Assembly: GCA_030267565.1 (NCBI GenBank)
Contig: BRXU01000001.1
Span: forward strand, 2,046,001 to 2,110,000
Direction of reading: 5' to 3'
DNA length: 64,000 nt
From: Pleodorina starrii
Lineage: Eukaryota > Chlorophyta > Chlorophyceae > Chlamydomonadales > Volvocaceae
Notes under the pieces: generated by a model
Told to the model about the DNA's origin: nothing
Database searches by the model: none
Seen by the model: only the letters and a program-made list of their open reading frames with translations
Translations under genes and position numbers: made by a program
Part shown: positions 32,301 to 42,033 of the stretch, piece by piece
How positions within the stretch are numbered: position 1 is the stretch's first letter
Layout: the number at the start of each line of letters is the position of its first letter

Positions 32301-33051
32301 TTTCATGGCCCCGTACAGAACGTTTCCGATGCGGTCAACCGCTTGCGTGCTGTTCACTGAGCCCTCAGCCAGCCCTTTTACCACCCCATCGAGGGCGGCT
32401 AGAGTAGGGCTGTCATCGGGTGTGAACAGCGCCGCGTATTCCCGCCATCGCTTCACGTCAAACCTCATGCGTTTACTCTTATTCCGTTGCGCTAGTATCC
32501 CCCCATCCGGGCGTCGCAGCTGCAGACCAATCTCCAGGCCAACTGGCCGGTGATCGCTGAATGTTCGCGTCCCAGCCCCTTGCGTGCGCAGCCTGTTATG
32601 CAAGTTGTCGTAGACTATCAGGCTCCGACATTTCTGAAACAGGTTCGTGCTAGCCACAAACAGGTCAACTGTGCTCCCCCTTTCCGCCCCTGCGACCCCC
32701 GAATTAGCACTCAGAAACGTAAGAGCCCCTTCCTCATCTCCCCTTACCCTCCCGTTTAGCACGCATAATCCCTCCGAACGACACACATTTCCTAGCTCCT
32801 CACCAGCATGATTAGTATCAGCGTCCTTGCAGTTCCGCACTCGCGGTACACCAGACGCGTCCTCGTCATACCCAAAAGGTAACCGTAGCTGCTCAGCCAA
32901 CTCGACAGTCAACCTGAGCTGTTGCCGTACCAACTGCTCCAGGAACCGAAACAGCCGAGGCCCAGGAGGGGCTGGAGGGCCGACATGCCATAAGGTAGGA
33001 TGTTTTTCGGTCGGGGCTCGCAGATTGTCTTTATCGGAAGCATCGCAGTTT
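29390..33051 (-). mobile_element. Non-LTR retrotransposon (LINE), 5'-truncated
   Basis: The element lies on the minus strand. It contains one long reverse-transcriptase ORF. At its 3' side it ends in short CATGCCTC-type repeats (about 29395-29420 on the plus strand as GAGGCATGAGGCAT). The endonuclease domain lacks its N-terminal catalytic part, so the element is 5'-truncated, as is usual for LINEs. The exact ends and target-site duplication could not be fixed by eye. Confidence 0.85.
29511..32933 (-). CDS. LINE ORF: partial endonuclease plus reverse transcriptase
   Basis: An uninterrupted frame of at least 1140 residues; in frame it stays open to about 33051. The N-terminal part is the end of an AP-type endonuclease (GSTVDLFVAS, then FSDHRPVGLEIG). 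The reverse transcriptase follows with NYRGIAVGGVLAKCYASVL, IDFEKAFDRVDR, QGVKQGCPLSPVLFG and the catalytic LLYADDLTLFA. A Cys/His cluster near the C-terminus (CRVCHGGSVEDELHVLMEC) is of the type found after the RT in L1-like elements. The product nicks genomic DNA and primes reverse transcription from its own RNA. The intact frame suggests recent insertion, but the missing endonuclease start should make this copy non-autonomous. The clade was not determined. Confidence 0.9.
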   Translation of the reverse strand: MVRQQLRLTVELAEQLRLPFGYDEDASGVPRVRNCKDADTNHAGEELGNVCRSEGLCVLNGRVRGDEEGALTFLSANSGVAGAERGSTVDLFVASTNLFQKCRSLIVYDNLHNRLRTQGAGTRTFSDHRPVGLEIGLQLRRPDGGILAQRNKSKRMRFDVKRWREYAALFTPDDSPTLAALDGVVKGLAEGSVNSTQAVDRIGNVLYGAMKRTFGVGQPGPQPRSGHAPWWNEECAQKHAIMDAKLITAHGQDRSSAAWLAFREARQVYNRARRHAMAAFEQKEWREFISSCRGDPRALWQKLAGGVLSPCPISEGDVWREHFQKLYNERQREPDNRKAFEMLAIINRAHGNGAWWNVMGWEERNRRQAAADAALNIPIAVEEVTSVLEDLPNGKSSGPEKVCGECYKYARRLRNSDDDRPEINRLAPVLQALMEHIRSKGDFPEQFTVSDLVPVYKRNGRDPTDCSNYRGIAVGGVLAKCYASVLERRLTKFAEADPVELPVRHWCQAGFRQGLGTQHHLFVLRHILTRYARPGQSGLLVCQIDFEKAFDRVDRKTLWARLAERGVGGQLMDALRRAYDNVELRVKVNGQRGTPFKSDQGVKQGCPLSPVLFGMFIETFANYVDERDRRWPQGGSPIVGGKRAPELLYADDLTLFATNPARMQFLLDRLVEYCEGFGMSLNVNKCELLVFAGRQDTLATLMEGASQLKFAGQPVPVKERAKYLGLRYGPSFSFDSCRMELCDVGRRAVFALMQKLDRNRIWVLDLMLRCFDVQIRSLLSYGAEVWGPDAIREALGTMGRQRIKEWHRWGQSPGSAPAGENGVLLKKWGKWVKSVGRAAGVFERCMADPMVEVQRIFLRKVVGASLPPNRQLFAETSQLPLHYFWARQVFGFWKRVARQSTSLARAVLEEDIKSWLETDHSATHEYFWAGKVLRIFETLGFDYRQHVPVGLSNEEKAKAILGLEIPFDNLLAEFRRRLLLDWSSGSLDRDPRNFPEYEEGGVGRGAPGVTACRYLKWMGVAYSFSDHKRTLDHLRVCMPRKHHTALMRFRLGRWDLDVSRFARGPGRKPRAERICRVCHGGSVEDELHVLMECPGYTPLREAIGFPMGSSMVDVMGTFDPAKLGSLLSQIQKARTELRGS

Positions 33052-33419
33052 CACTGCGGCGGATTGTTACGATAATCTGCACCCTGGCATTCGCGCATTC
33101 CGCGAAAACTGAACGTAATTCATAATTTTGCAAGGTGTTCTTGGACACAGAAGGGTTGCATCTGCAGCGTTACGGTATTAATTCGACTCGTGTCAGTTAA
33201 GACGTAGGAGTCAGCCCGACAGTGCACTAGATGTTTGCCTGTTTCTTCCTTTATTACTTTAGATCAAAATTTACGAACATTTTACAATGGCTTCGAGGTG
33301 CAATTCACTCCAATGGACCTCCCATGGCGAATTACGTGGTCGTCGCATGAGGTTCCCCGCATCAGCCGCAGCCCCTAGCTCAAGACCCAAGCCCTAAACA
33401 ACCAGAATTACTGCAAATT

Positions 33420-33640
33420 GTGCCCGAGCTGCTTGTATCGTCCATGCGCTCCTTCAATGCGTCGGTCAGGCAGTCCCCTTGTGTCATGTTGCAGCTGGCG
33501 ACCTCTCAGGCTCTCCTCTGTATCCCCATATGGCTGTTTCACGTGCTTGGAAGTCCGCTGGGAAATGTGAAGCTCTTGCTCGCAATCATGGGCGCGGTGC
33601 TGGTGCCCTTGCTGGCGCTGTCCTACGCGCGCTCAGGCAA
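33420..33640 (+). other. Hydrophobic open frame, possible exon
   Basis: The frame encodes LLVSSMRSFNASVRQSPCVM followed by two hydrophobic stretches (ATSQALLCIPIWLFHVLG and VKLLLAIMGAVLVPLLALSY). This looks like membrane-spanning helices and not chance GC-rich coding. It lies between the LINE and the gene at 33841. It could be an upstream exon of that gene or the remnant of another membrane protein. No start codon or splice sites are certain. Confidence 0.3.
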
Positions 33641-33840
33641 GCCGCTTCGTTCCTGCGCTTTCGGCTGGCATCTCGATACTCCAAATTGCACTGCTTGGCA
33701 TTACTCTGAGGTGGTGCTGCGAAGCGCGACAGCTGCGCCCAGTTGCCCGACCGGCTTGCTGGGGCGCTGCGCATGGCGCTGAAGAGTCAGCCCTCTCCCC
33801 TCACCACGCCCTTCCACCCCCCCTGCTTTGTAACGCACAG

Positions 33841-36800
33841 TGACGACTTGGCTAGACAGCTGCGGCGGGTGGTTGCAGCAGTGGTGCGCCCGCCGGGGCG
33901 CTGGGTTGCAGCAGCAGCAGCAGCAGCAGGCGGTGCCGGCCGCAGTGCAGGCAATTCTGCACCTCGCGAGCGCGGCATCCGGCGTTGACAGCCTGGACCG
34001 CAGCGGCTCCGCAGCCCCCGCCTCCGCCGACCCCGCCTCTTCTCCTGCCGCTACCGTCCACCAACGTCCGGCGGCGCCGCCCGCCGTCGTAGCCGCCGCC
34101 GCCGCCGCCGCCGCTGCCGCCGCTGCCGCCGCTGCCGCCGCAACACCTGCTGCACATCCCCACCGCGCCGGACCCCTCGGCGGCTCCGCAACACCACCCG
34201 CGCCCCTCCTCGGCCGCCACTACACCCGCAGCCACCACCGGACTCAGGCCACCGCCGTCGCCGTCACCGCCGCCGCCGCCACCGCCGCCGTCAGGGTGCC
34301 AAAGGCCGTCGTCCCGAAACCGATCGCCCCCTCCGCCGCGGCGGCGGTGAAGGCGGCGGCGCGGGTTGGCGGCAGCAGCCTCAAGGCCCCCCTGGGTCTC
34401 AGCCGATGCACCATCGCGGAAGACGCCCCTTTCCCGCCGCCAAACACACAGGTACGGCAGTACGGCAGTGCCGTCGTACAAACTCCCGTGATTCAGGGCC
34501 AGGTGGCGGGCCCGCCCGCGCCCCGCTCTGCCAGTTGTCACCGCCCACACGTTGGGACCTCTCCTCGCCTGGGTCGAGCTGCGGTACCTGACTTCGCTTC
34601 GGTTCATCTTTGTCACTTAATGTCACGCTGTGTCACTTTGTCGCTCTGTCTGTCTGGGGTTTCTGCTATCTGGGTTTCGTCCGTTTCGTCTTCCTTTCCT
34701 TTCTCGCGCGGAGAGACCCGGAACCTGGAACACGCTGGGGCCTCGCGAGCGTTTCGTTCGTTTGCCCCCCTTGCAAAAAACCACCATCCCCCAAGCGTGG
34801 TGAGCTGTGCCCTGCCTGCCGTTTGCCGTTTGCCGTCATGCGGTGTGCCGGTCGGTCGGATCGGGCCCTTTGCTGCTGCCTGCCCCTCCGCAGGTGGTGA
34901 TGGAGCTGACGGAGAGGACGGTACGGTTGGGCTCCAGGCGACTGCGCTACCGGGGCTATCGGCCGGCGGACCGCACACTGCCACAGCCACTGCCACTGCC
35001 GGTGCAGTCGGGGCCGGAGGCGCCGGCGGCGGCAGCGGTGCACCCGCCGCCGCCGGGCACCTGGGGCGCTGCCAGCGGCGGCGGCGGCACAGCCGCCGCC
35101 GGCGGCAGTTATGCGCTGCCGCCGCCTTTCGAGCCCTGCCGTGGAGGCGGCAGCAGCGGCCCCCCGGGGCCGCTGGGCCGGCGTCACGCCGCCGCCGGCG
35201 CCGCCGCTGCAGCGGCGGCGCCAGTGCGGCCCCCGGTGGCGCCGCTGCCGCAACCCTACGCCCACGCCCATTACCACCAGTACCAACAATACCACCAGCA
35301 GCAGCAGCAGCAGTCCCACCACCATTTACAGCCCCACAACTACTTCCCCCGCCACCACCATCACCCGCACCACCACCTCAGCCTCAGCATCAAGGTGCCC
35401 TGGGCGCAGCCGTCGGCGCTGCCCGCCGCCGGTGGCGGTGGCGGCGGCGGCGGGCTGTTGGAGTCCCTGAACGAGGCGCTCGCCAGCGGCTCGGGTTACA
35501 TGGTGGTGGGCGCTGCCGTACGACCCGGCTGCATCATCCTGCAGTTCGACCTGATGGCCACCGACGGCGGCGGTTGCGAAGAGCTGCTGCGCGGGATGAG
35601 AATGGCGGCGGAGGCAGTGATGGGCGGCGGCAGCGGCAGCGGCGGCAGTGGCGGCGGCGGAGGCGGAGGCGGAGGCAGTGAGCTGGCAGCGCAGCTCGCG
35701 AGGCACGTCGGCATCGTGGCGCCGTCGCCGCCGGACGGCGGCGAGGTGCTCGTCAGCGTCGGCGGGCGCCTGTCGTACACCTTCTCGTACGACGCGCCGA
35801 CGGGCGCGTGGAGCGGCGCGCAGCTGGGCTGGGCCTCCGGTGACGAAGGTGGCGGCGGCGGCGGCGGAGGTGGCGGCGGCGGCGGCGAGGCGGGGACGTC
35901 GCAGGGGCAGGCGCTGTTGCGGCGGCTGACGGGCATGCCTTTCGGTGTAAGGCTGCGTCCTGACTGCCCGGCGGCTGTGGTACCGGCGGCTGTGGTTGCC
36001 TCGGCGGCGGCGCCGGCGCCGGCGCCGCCGCCGCCGCCGATGCTCCATCTGACGCTGCACATCCAGATGCCGGATGCGGCGGCGGCGGCGTCGCTTGCGG
36101 AGCAGCTGCGACCGCTGCTGCTGACGGCGCCGTCGGCGCCGCCGCCGCCTCCGCCGCCGCGCCACGGCGGCACGGAGGGCTTTCATCTGGTGGCGAACTG
36201 CGTGGGTCGGAGCCTCCCGGTCTTCGTGCTGAGGGTAGGGTAGGGTAGCTGGGTCGCGGTTTGGTGGGCCTGGTTGCGCATGTGCCTTGCGTGCATGTGC
36301 GTGTGGTTGTGGCTGTGTGTATGTGCAAACCATCCAAAACTATCAAGCGGAGCCGGGTAATGCAGCCCACCGCCTTTCGACCCGGGCACAGGTCGTCTCG
36401 CCAAGCCGCGAAGTCGACGTCGACGCCGCCGCCGACGCCGCGGCAGCAGAAGCGGAAGCGGAGTCCGGACAGCAAGGCTCCCCGGCGGCGGCGAGCGCCG
36501 CCGCCGCAGCCGCCGCTGCCGTCGGCGATACGTCAGCGGCACTAAGCTTGGAGGTGGGTGTGCGGGGGACGCGGGAGGCGCTGGAAGCTGTGCGATGTCG
36601 GCTGGCTGTGTTGTCCGTCGAGCTGTGGTACGGCATTCAGGAGTTGGCGCAGGCGCCTGTCATGCTCGTCCATGAGTCGGTGGCGCTGCCGCCGGCGGCG
36701 GTGGCGGCCCCGGCGGCGTCGCATCGCCCGGCGGCCGCCGCCGCCGCCGCCGCTGGCGGTGCGACAGCGCATGGGGAAGCTTCTCCGGCCGCGACGCCAC

Positions 36801-39800
36801 AGGAGCGCTTGGCGGGCGTGACTGTCGCCGCGCCTGACGGCGGCGGCGGCGGCGGCGACGGCGGCGTTGCTCGAGCGGTTGCGGCGGAGCTTTGCGGGCT
36901 GGCGGCCGCGGCGGAGGCCGCGGACGACAGCGCGGCGGAAGACGAGCAATGTGTACGGCAGATGTTTGCGGACCTGGGCACGTTGGAGCTGTATGTGGCG
37001 TCGCAGGTGCGGAGTAGCGCAGACGGCGCCGCCGCCGCAGCCGCAGCCGCCACCGCCGCTGCCGTACAGGACGAGCACGGTACCGCTGATCCTGACGGCG
37101 GCGGCGCCGCTGCCTGGCCGGTCTCAGGCTCGCCGCCGCGGCTGTCCTGGTCATCGGACGATGTGTATGAACAACCGCTGCTGGGCGGCGAGGAAGATGC
37201 CGTACCAGATCCGCCGCCGCCGCCGCCGGCGCTGTTGCTTTCCGGCAGCATCGACGCGTCCGCGCAGCTGCAGCAGCTGCTGGCTCGCGACGACGCGACG
37301 CAGCTCCACGCAATGCTGCTGACCGGCGCCAACCTCCTGTCGTACACCCTGCTCCACGCCATGCCGTACACTGCAAGCTCGATACGGCAAGGGCTGGCGG
37401 CTCTAGGGTGCGGGCTGGCGGAGGCGGACGAGCTGTCGGCCGTCGCCGCCGGCGCCAGCGAGGACGACGCCGTCGTGGCGGCGGCGCCTGCCGTCGACGA
37501 TGACACTCGTGACCCGTGGGTCGGTGGCGACGGCAGCGAGCGGAGGCTGCCGCTCGTGCATCTTGCCATACTGTCCGGCAACATTGGTGTCGTACAATTG
37601 GTACTGCAATGGGCGGCGGCGGAGGGTCTCGGAGCCGATTGGGTGCTGCGGCACCACCAGGGCCGCTCGCCGCTGCAGCTGGCGGCGGCGGCGGCCGCGG
37701 CGGCGGGGACTGCTGACGGCCGCAGCGACGGCGGCAACGGCGCGCATGCGGCGGCGGCGGCTTACCTAGCACAGATCAAACGGCTTCTGCTGCCCCTGGA
37801 GCAGCGTGACGACGTACCCAGCGACCAAGCATCGGCGTCGGCGGCGACGGCGGCGGCGGCGGAAGCCGCGACCGACGTCGCGGCGGGACCGCCGCCATTG
37901 CCGTCGGAGCTCTGTCGGCCCACCAGCCTGGCGTCAGTCGACGGCGGCGGCGGCGGCGGTGACGGCGACGGAAGTCGCCGGCTCGCCTGGGACGCCTCCA
38001 AGCCCCCGGCCACCGCCGTGGCGGGCGTCGGGGCGGCGCGGGCCGCTGGCGCCGGCGGCACTTCCCGCGGCGCTGCGCAGGCGTCTGACGGCAGCGCCAA
38101 GCCGCGGATGGTGGGTGCAACGCACCACTTGGCGCCGCTGCCACCTGCTTCTCCGGAGGGCGATGACGGCGCGTGCGGTGATGACGGTGACGACTGCAAG
38201 GCGCCAGGTCGTATGGCGCGCGGCGCCGCCCCTGCCGGCGGAGACGCGCTCCCCGCCACCGGCGGCAACCGCAATCGCCGCCGCCACCCCCTGCTCGTGT
38301 GCCTGCTGGGCTACGCCGACCCCGCCGTCGAGGCGCGGTACAGGCGGTTCGTACTGCCGTACGACGCGCACGTGGCGTCGTACTGGATCCCGCTCATGTG
38401 CTTCCTGCTGGCCAGCGCGCTGCTGCGGCCGCTGCGCGGCGGCGGCGGCGGCGGCGGCGGCAGCGGCGGCTCGGACCCGTCGGAGGCGCCGGTGGCGCTG
38501 TTCTTCGCGTGGCCCTACGCGGTCCTGGCGGCGGGCCTGATGCTGCGGCCGTAAGTTGTCGTACGTATCATGCCGTACCTGAGGGGGTGCACAGGAGGGA
38601 TGTCTCACCTCACACCTTACCTCACCTCATCTCACCTCACCTCGCCCCTAACCTCCTCGCCTCTCGCAGAGGTAGAGGGGGCGTTCAATCATCCTTCCGC
38701 CCCGCCCGCCCCTCGCCCGCCCGCTGCCCCACGTCCCGGTGCTGCCCGCCGCCCCCCGTGTCCCTGACTCCATGTGCCCCGGTGCAGCTCCTGGATCCAC
38801 GCGCACCTGCCCGCCTGGTGGTTGCTGTGCGGTGCGGCGCGACTGAGCGTCAAGTGGCCCCTGTGCTCGTGTGGCCTGCTGCCCACGCCGCCCTCACTGC
38901 TGCGCTACATGCGCAGTGGGGTGACGCTGGTGTCTGACACGCTGCTGCCGGCGCTGTGTGAGCGGGTGAGGGGTTACGGATGGGAACGGGGAGGGAGGGC
39001 GTGGGAGGTGCGGGCGGGAAGGAGCGAGGAAGAGCGGGGAGGAGCGTGGAACAGCGGGGAGGAGCGGGAAGGGGTGCAGACATACGTGGGGAGAAGCGGG
39101 GAGGGGGGAAGACAGGGAAGGAGGGAAGGCCTCCGGGCTCGCGAAGGCCGCCCTGGGCTGCCCGCAGGCGGGCTACCCGCGCCTCACCTCGCCTCGCCTC
39201 GCCTCATCTCGCTCCTCAAGGGCAGCGGCCGACCCACCTCGCTACCCGCGCCCCACGCCCCCTGACCCGGCCGTTATGATTACCCCTGACCCCTGACCCC
39301 TCGCGTCAGTCCCTCTCCCCCTCCCCCGCGGCCGCACGCGGCTCCCAATCCATCCATCCATCCACTTATCCACCCAGCGCAAACCCGAAGACACCCAGCG
39401 CAAACCCGAAGAGGAACCCAAGGCCTGCCACCGTCCTCTCTCATTTCCAAGACTTCGTCACTTCTCCCTCCATCGAGTACCTCCCCCCCGTGTTCCCTCC
39501 GTTAAGAGTACCTCAGCCTTTACCCGCATCCCTACCCTCTCCACCTCTCCCTCCTCCACCCGCCCCTCCACCCGCCCCGCCGCCCCCAGGTCCCCGGCCC
39601 ACCCGGTCTGCTGCTCCGCCTGCTGGACACCGCCGCCCACTGCCACTTCCTCACCACCACCCGCCTGGTGCCCAGCCTCGCCGCCGCCGCCCTCCACTCA
39701 CTGCTGCGCGCCGCTCTGTACCTGGGCGCCTCCCTGGCGCTGGAGCGGCTCCACCGGGCGCGCTTCGAGAAGACGATGCTCCAGGCGCCATCGGCGGCGG

Positions 39801-39913
39801 CGGCGGGCCCTGTCGCCGGCCTGGCCGGTGCCGATGGTGGGTGTGATGATGGCGGGTGTGATGATGGTGGGTGTGATGATGGCGGGGATGTCGCGGTGTC
39901 GCAATTAGGCTAG
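33841..39913 (+). CDS. Large SPL-C-terminal-like membrane protein with ankyrin-like region
   Basis: Five exons join in phase: 33841-34451, 34894-36234, 36392-38550, 38788-38965, 39590-39913 (over 1530 residues). Exon 33841 begins after a CACAG acceptor, so at least one upstream exon is expected. In order the protein has Gln/Ala-rich tracts; a block SLSIKVPWAQ ... LLESLNEALASGSGYMVVG and VRPGCIILQFDLMAT, like the post-SBP RPGC block of SPL1/7/12; a helical region with ankyrin-like LVHLAILSGNIGVVQLVLQ; and C-terminal membrane segments (SYWIPLMCFLLASALL, VALFFAWPYAVLAAGLML, PAWWLLCGAARL, plus a helix in the last exon). It ends in a repeat-coded GGCDDGGCDD tail. Plant SPL1/12 also combine ankyrin repeats with a C-terminal membrane segment. 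No SBP zinc finger is seen. Family assignment is by eye; function unknown. Confidence 0.7.
39837..39893 (+). repeat. 15-bp coding repeat at the gene's C-terminus
   Basis: GGGTGTGATGATGGC-type units repeated about four times encode GGCDD at the C-terminus of the gene ending at 39913. Confidence 0.8.
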
Positions 39914-40354
39914 CAGCATCGTTTGAACGGCTGAGGTTCTGGTTCAAGCTGACAGGCGAAGACGAGATAGAGAAGAGGAAGCAACGGCGGGAGAAGAAGG
40001 AGGAGCCAGGAAGGAAGGAGGAGCCGGGAAGGGCAGGCGCGGGCTTAGATATGGTTTCCATCCATTTAGATAGATATATGCGTGTGTATGTAGCAGACAT
40101 ACCGTTAGGTGCAGGTCATCGTGCGTTTTTTGGAGTCTTCTGGTTGGTAGTTGTAGTAGTATTTGTTACAGTGGGCTCCTGGCCCCCGGAGCGGTACAGG
40201 GTACAGGGTGGTGGTGGTGGTGATGGTGGCTGGTCTACCCGGTGGGGCCCGCACGAGGTAACCCGGGGCGTTACCTGGACAGCTGTGAGTGCGCGCGTGC
40301 CTGGGTGCGTCCGGGAGGGCTAAGAGAGAGAGGAACCTGGGTGGGTGGCCAGGG

Positions 40355-40540
40355 CCGTGGGGGTGGGGGTGGGGGTGGGGGTGGGGGTGGGGGTGGGGGT
40401 GGGGGTGGGGGTGGGGGTGGGGGTGGGGGTGGGGGTGGGGGTGGGGGTGGGGGTGGGGGTGGGGGTGGGGGTGGGGGTGGGGGTGGGGGTGGGGGTGGGG
40501 GTGGGGGTGGGGGTGGGGGTGGGGGTGGGGGTGGGGGTGC
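40355..40540 (+). repeat. (GGGGGT)n hexamer microsatellite
   Basis: About 31 perfect GGGGGT units in a row. The perfection points to recent slippage. All the long Gly, Pro, Trp-Gly or Val-Gly frames over it are artefacts. Confidence 0.95.
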
Positions 40541-41232
40541 CCATGCACACATTCACCTTCTGTGTGCTGTGTGGGTCGTTGGGGGCGGCCCCCGGCCGCG
40601 AGGTCTCGGTGTCCCCCTGGCTGGTGGCCGTCCACCTGGTGTCCACCTCGAAGGGGGGGAGGGGAGCGGCGGCCCACCTTGTCGCAGCTCGCCCGGGGAG
40701 AACAGCGCACATCGTTATGTTAAAGGCAAAAGGTTGTGTCATGTTACCGATACCTGAACAAGGATCGATTGAAGGTTACGATATGTGGTGTCACGGTGTA
40801 GGGTGTGATGTGCATCATCGTCAGTTAGGGACGGTTAGGGTTTGGTTCACGCCGCAATCGGTTTTTTCGTGCGGCCCCTTGTTTGTTGGTTTGTTTGTAT
40901 GTTCGTTTGTTCGTAACCGTTTAGTCGTACGGCGGTTGACAGGTGGTAAGGAGAGCCCGTCATTGGTTGCCGTCATTGGTGGGGCCTTGTCGGTGTGCAC
41001 CCCCCCTGGCCTTAGGTTAAGTTAGGTACCGGATATGTGCATGGTGGGCCGTGTGGTCGTACACTGCCGTGACGCGCGTCCGGGCGCGCTCTTGTTGTTG
41101 TTGTTGCTGGGGGGTTATCAATCAAAGGGTCGGGTCGGTGCTGAGGGGCACATACGGTCGCGCTTACAGCGCTGGGCGGTTCCATCGATGTTCGGGCTTT
41201 TGACTTTTTTAGGTGTACGATATATAATCCTC

Positions 41233-41493
41233 TTATAAAGTGGGCGCGCGAAAGCTTATCTGGAAGGCGCGCGGCCCGATTAGACAAGTGCTGACATACA
41301 TACATACATACATACATACAGACAGACGCGGCAGAAAGGGCGAAGGCCGTTGCGCTCTCATAGTGTAGGGTTGTCGAGACACCAGCAGATATAGACCAAA
41401 CCCACTTACGCGTGTCGGCATGTTGAAGTTCAGGATGGCAGCATTGACTGCGCTACCGGGGATGTATGTGTACGGAGTGTTGTACGGCTCCAT
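41233..41493 (-). CDS. Candidate two-exon microprotein gene (36 aa)
   Basis: An ATG at 41493 opens MEPYNTPYTYIPGSAVNAA and continues through ILNFNMPTR to a perfect GTAAGT donor. An acceptor (CCTTCCAG) 150 bases on is in phase with ISFRAPTL and a stop at 41233. The non-GC-driven composition of exon 1 and the clean donor argue for a real exon. The downstream exon is a guess and the family is not recognised. Confidence 0.3.
   Translation of the reverse strand: MEPYNTPYTYIPGSAVNAAILNFNMPTRVSGFGLYLLVSRQPYTMRAQRPSPFLPRLSVCMYVCMYVSTCLIGPRAFQISFRAPTL
41285..41325 (+). repeat. (CATA)n microsatellite with CAGA end
   Basis: Tandem CATA units followed by CAGACAGA. Confidence 0.9.
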
Positions 41494-42033
41494 CGGGCCT
41501 CCCAACGTGTTCGCAGCGTGTGTTGTGGGTGGGCATAGCTCTGTTGCAACTGCTTGTCATAATGTAGAGTTAGGGGCGTATGAGAAAAGCTATTGCGCGG
41601 CCGTGGCGGCCGTGGCCGATGGGACTGGCAGTGTGGCTGTTCGGAGGTACAGATGTGCTTCGGTCATTGCGATAGCTGATTCGCCCCCCTGGGGTTTGTT
41701 CGGTCCAGGGCTGGGCCAGCAGTCGCCGCTCGGGAGCCATGCCGCTGCACGGTGCCATGAGGTTGAAGGGAAGGTCGCCCCGAGTAGGTGGTGAGGCGGA
41801 GTCGAATACGCTTGCTATGCAAGGGGCTTGGAAGGTGGCCAGCGGTGAAGCTGCCAATTGCAGCGCTTGGTTGTTGTGTCGAGCCTCGAGCCTCGTAGCA
41901 GAAAACCAGAAATACTCGACCCGTGCTCGGCCCAACGAACCCCAAACTGTAACGCATGCAACTGCACCCTAGTTGTATTGGTACTTGGTAATCAAACGCA
42001 ACCAGAACGCAGTATACCTTCAAATCAAGGAAA

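Larger units (their letters stand above)
39914..42033. other. Intergenic stretch with simple repeats
   Basis: It holds the 3' end of the preceding gene, the GGGGGT array (40355-40540), a CATA array (41285-41325) and one weak small-gene candidate on the minus strand (41233-41493). Nothing else is supported. Confidence 0.5.

Noticed and set aside
35326..36333. Long minus-strand Arg-rich frames over the SPL-like gene
   Set aside because: Antisense shadows. The plus strand carries the conserved RPGC block and in-phase splice sites.
40242..41025. Gly, Trp-Gly and Val-Gly repeat proteins, and His-Pro/Thr-Pro frames opposite
   Set aside because: All are translations of the GGGGGT microsatellite.
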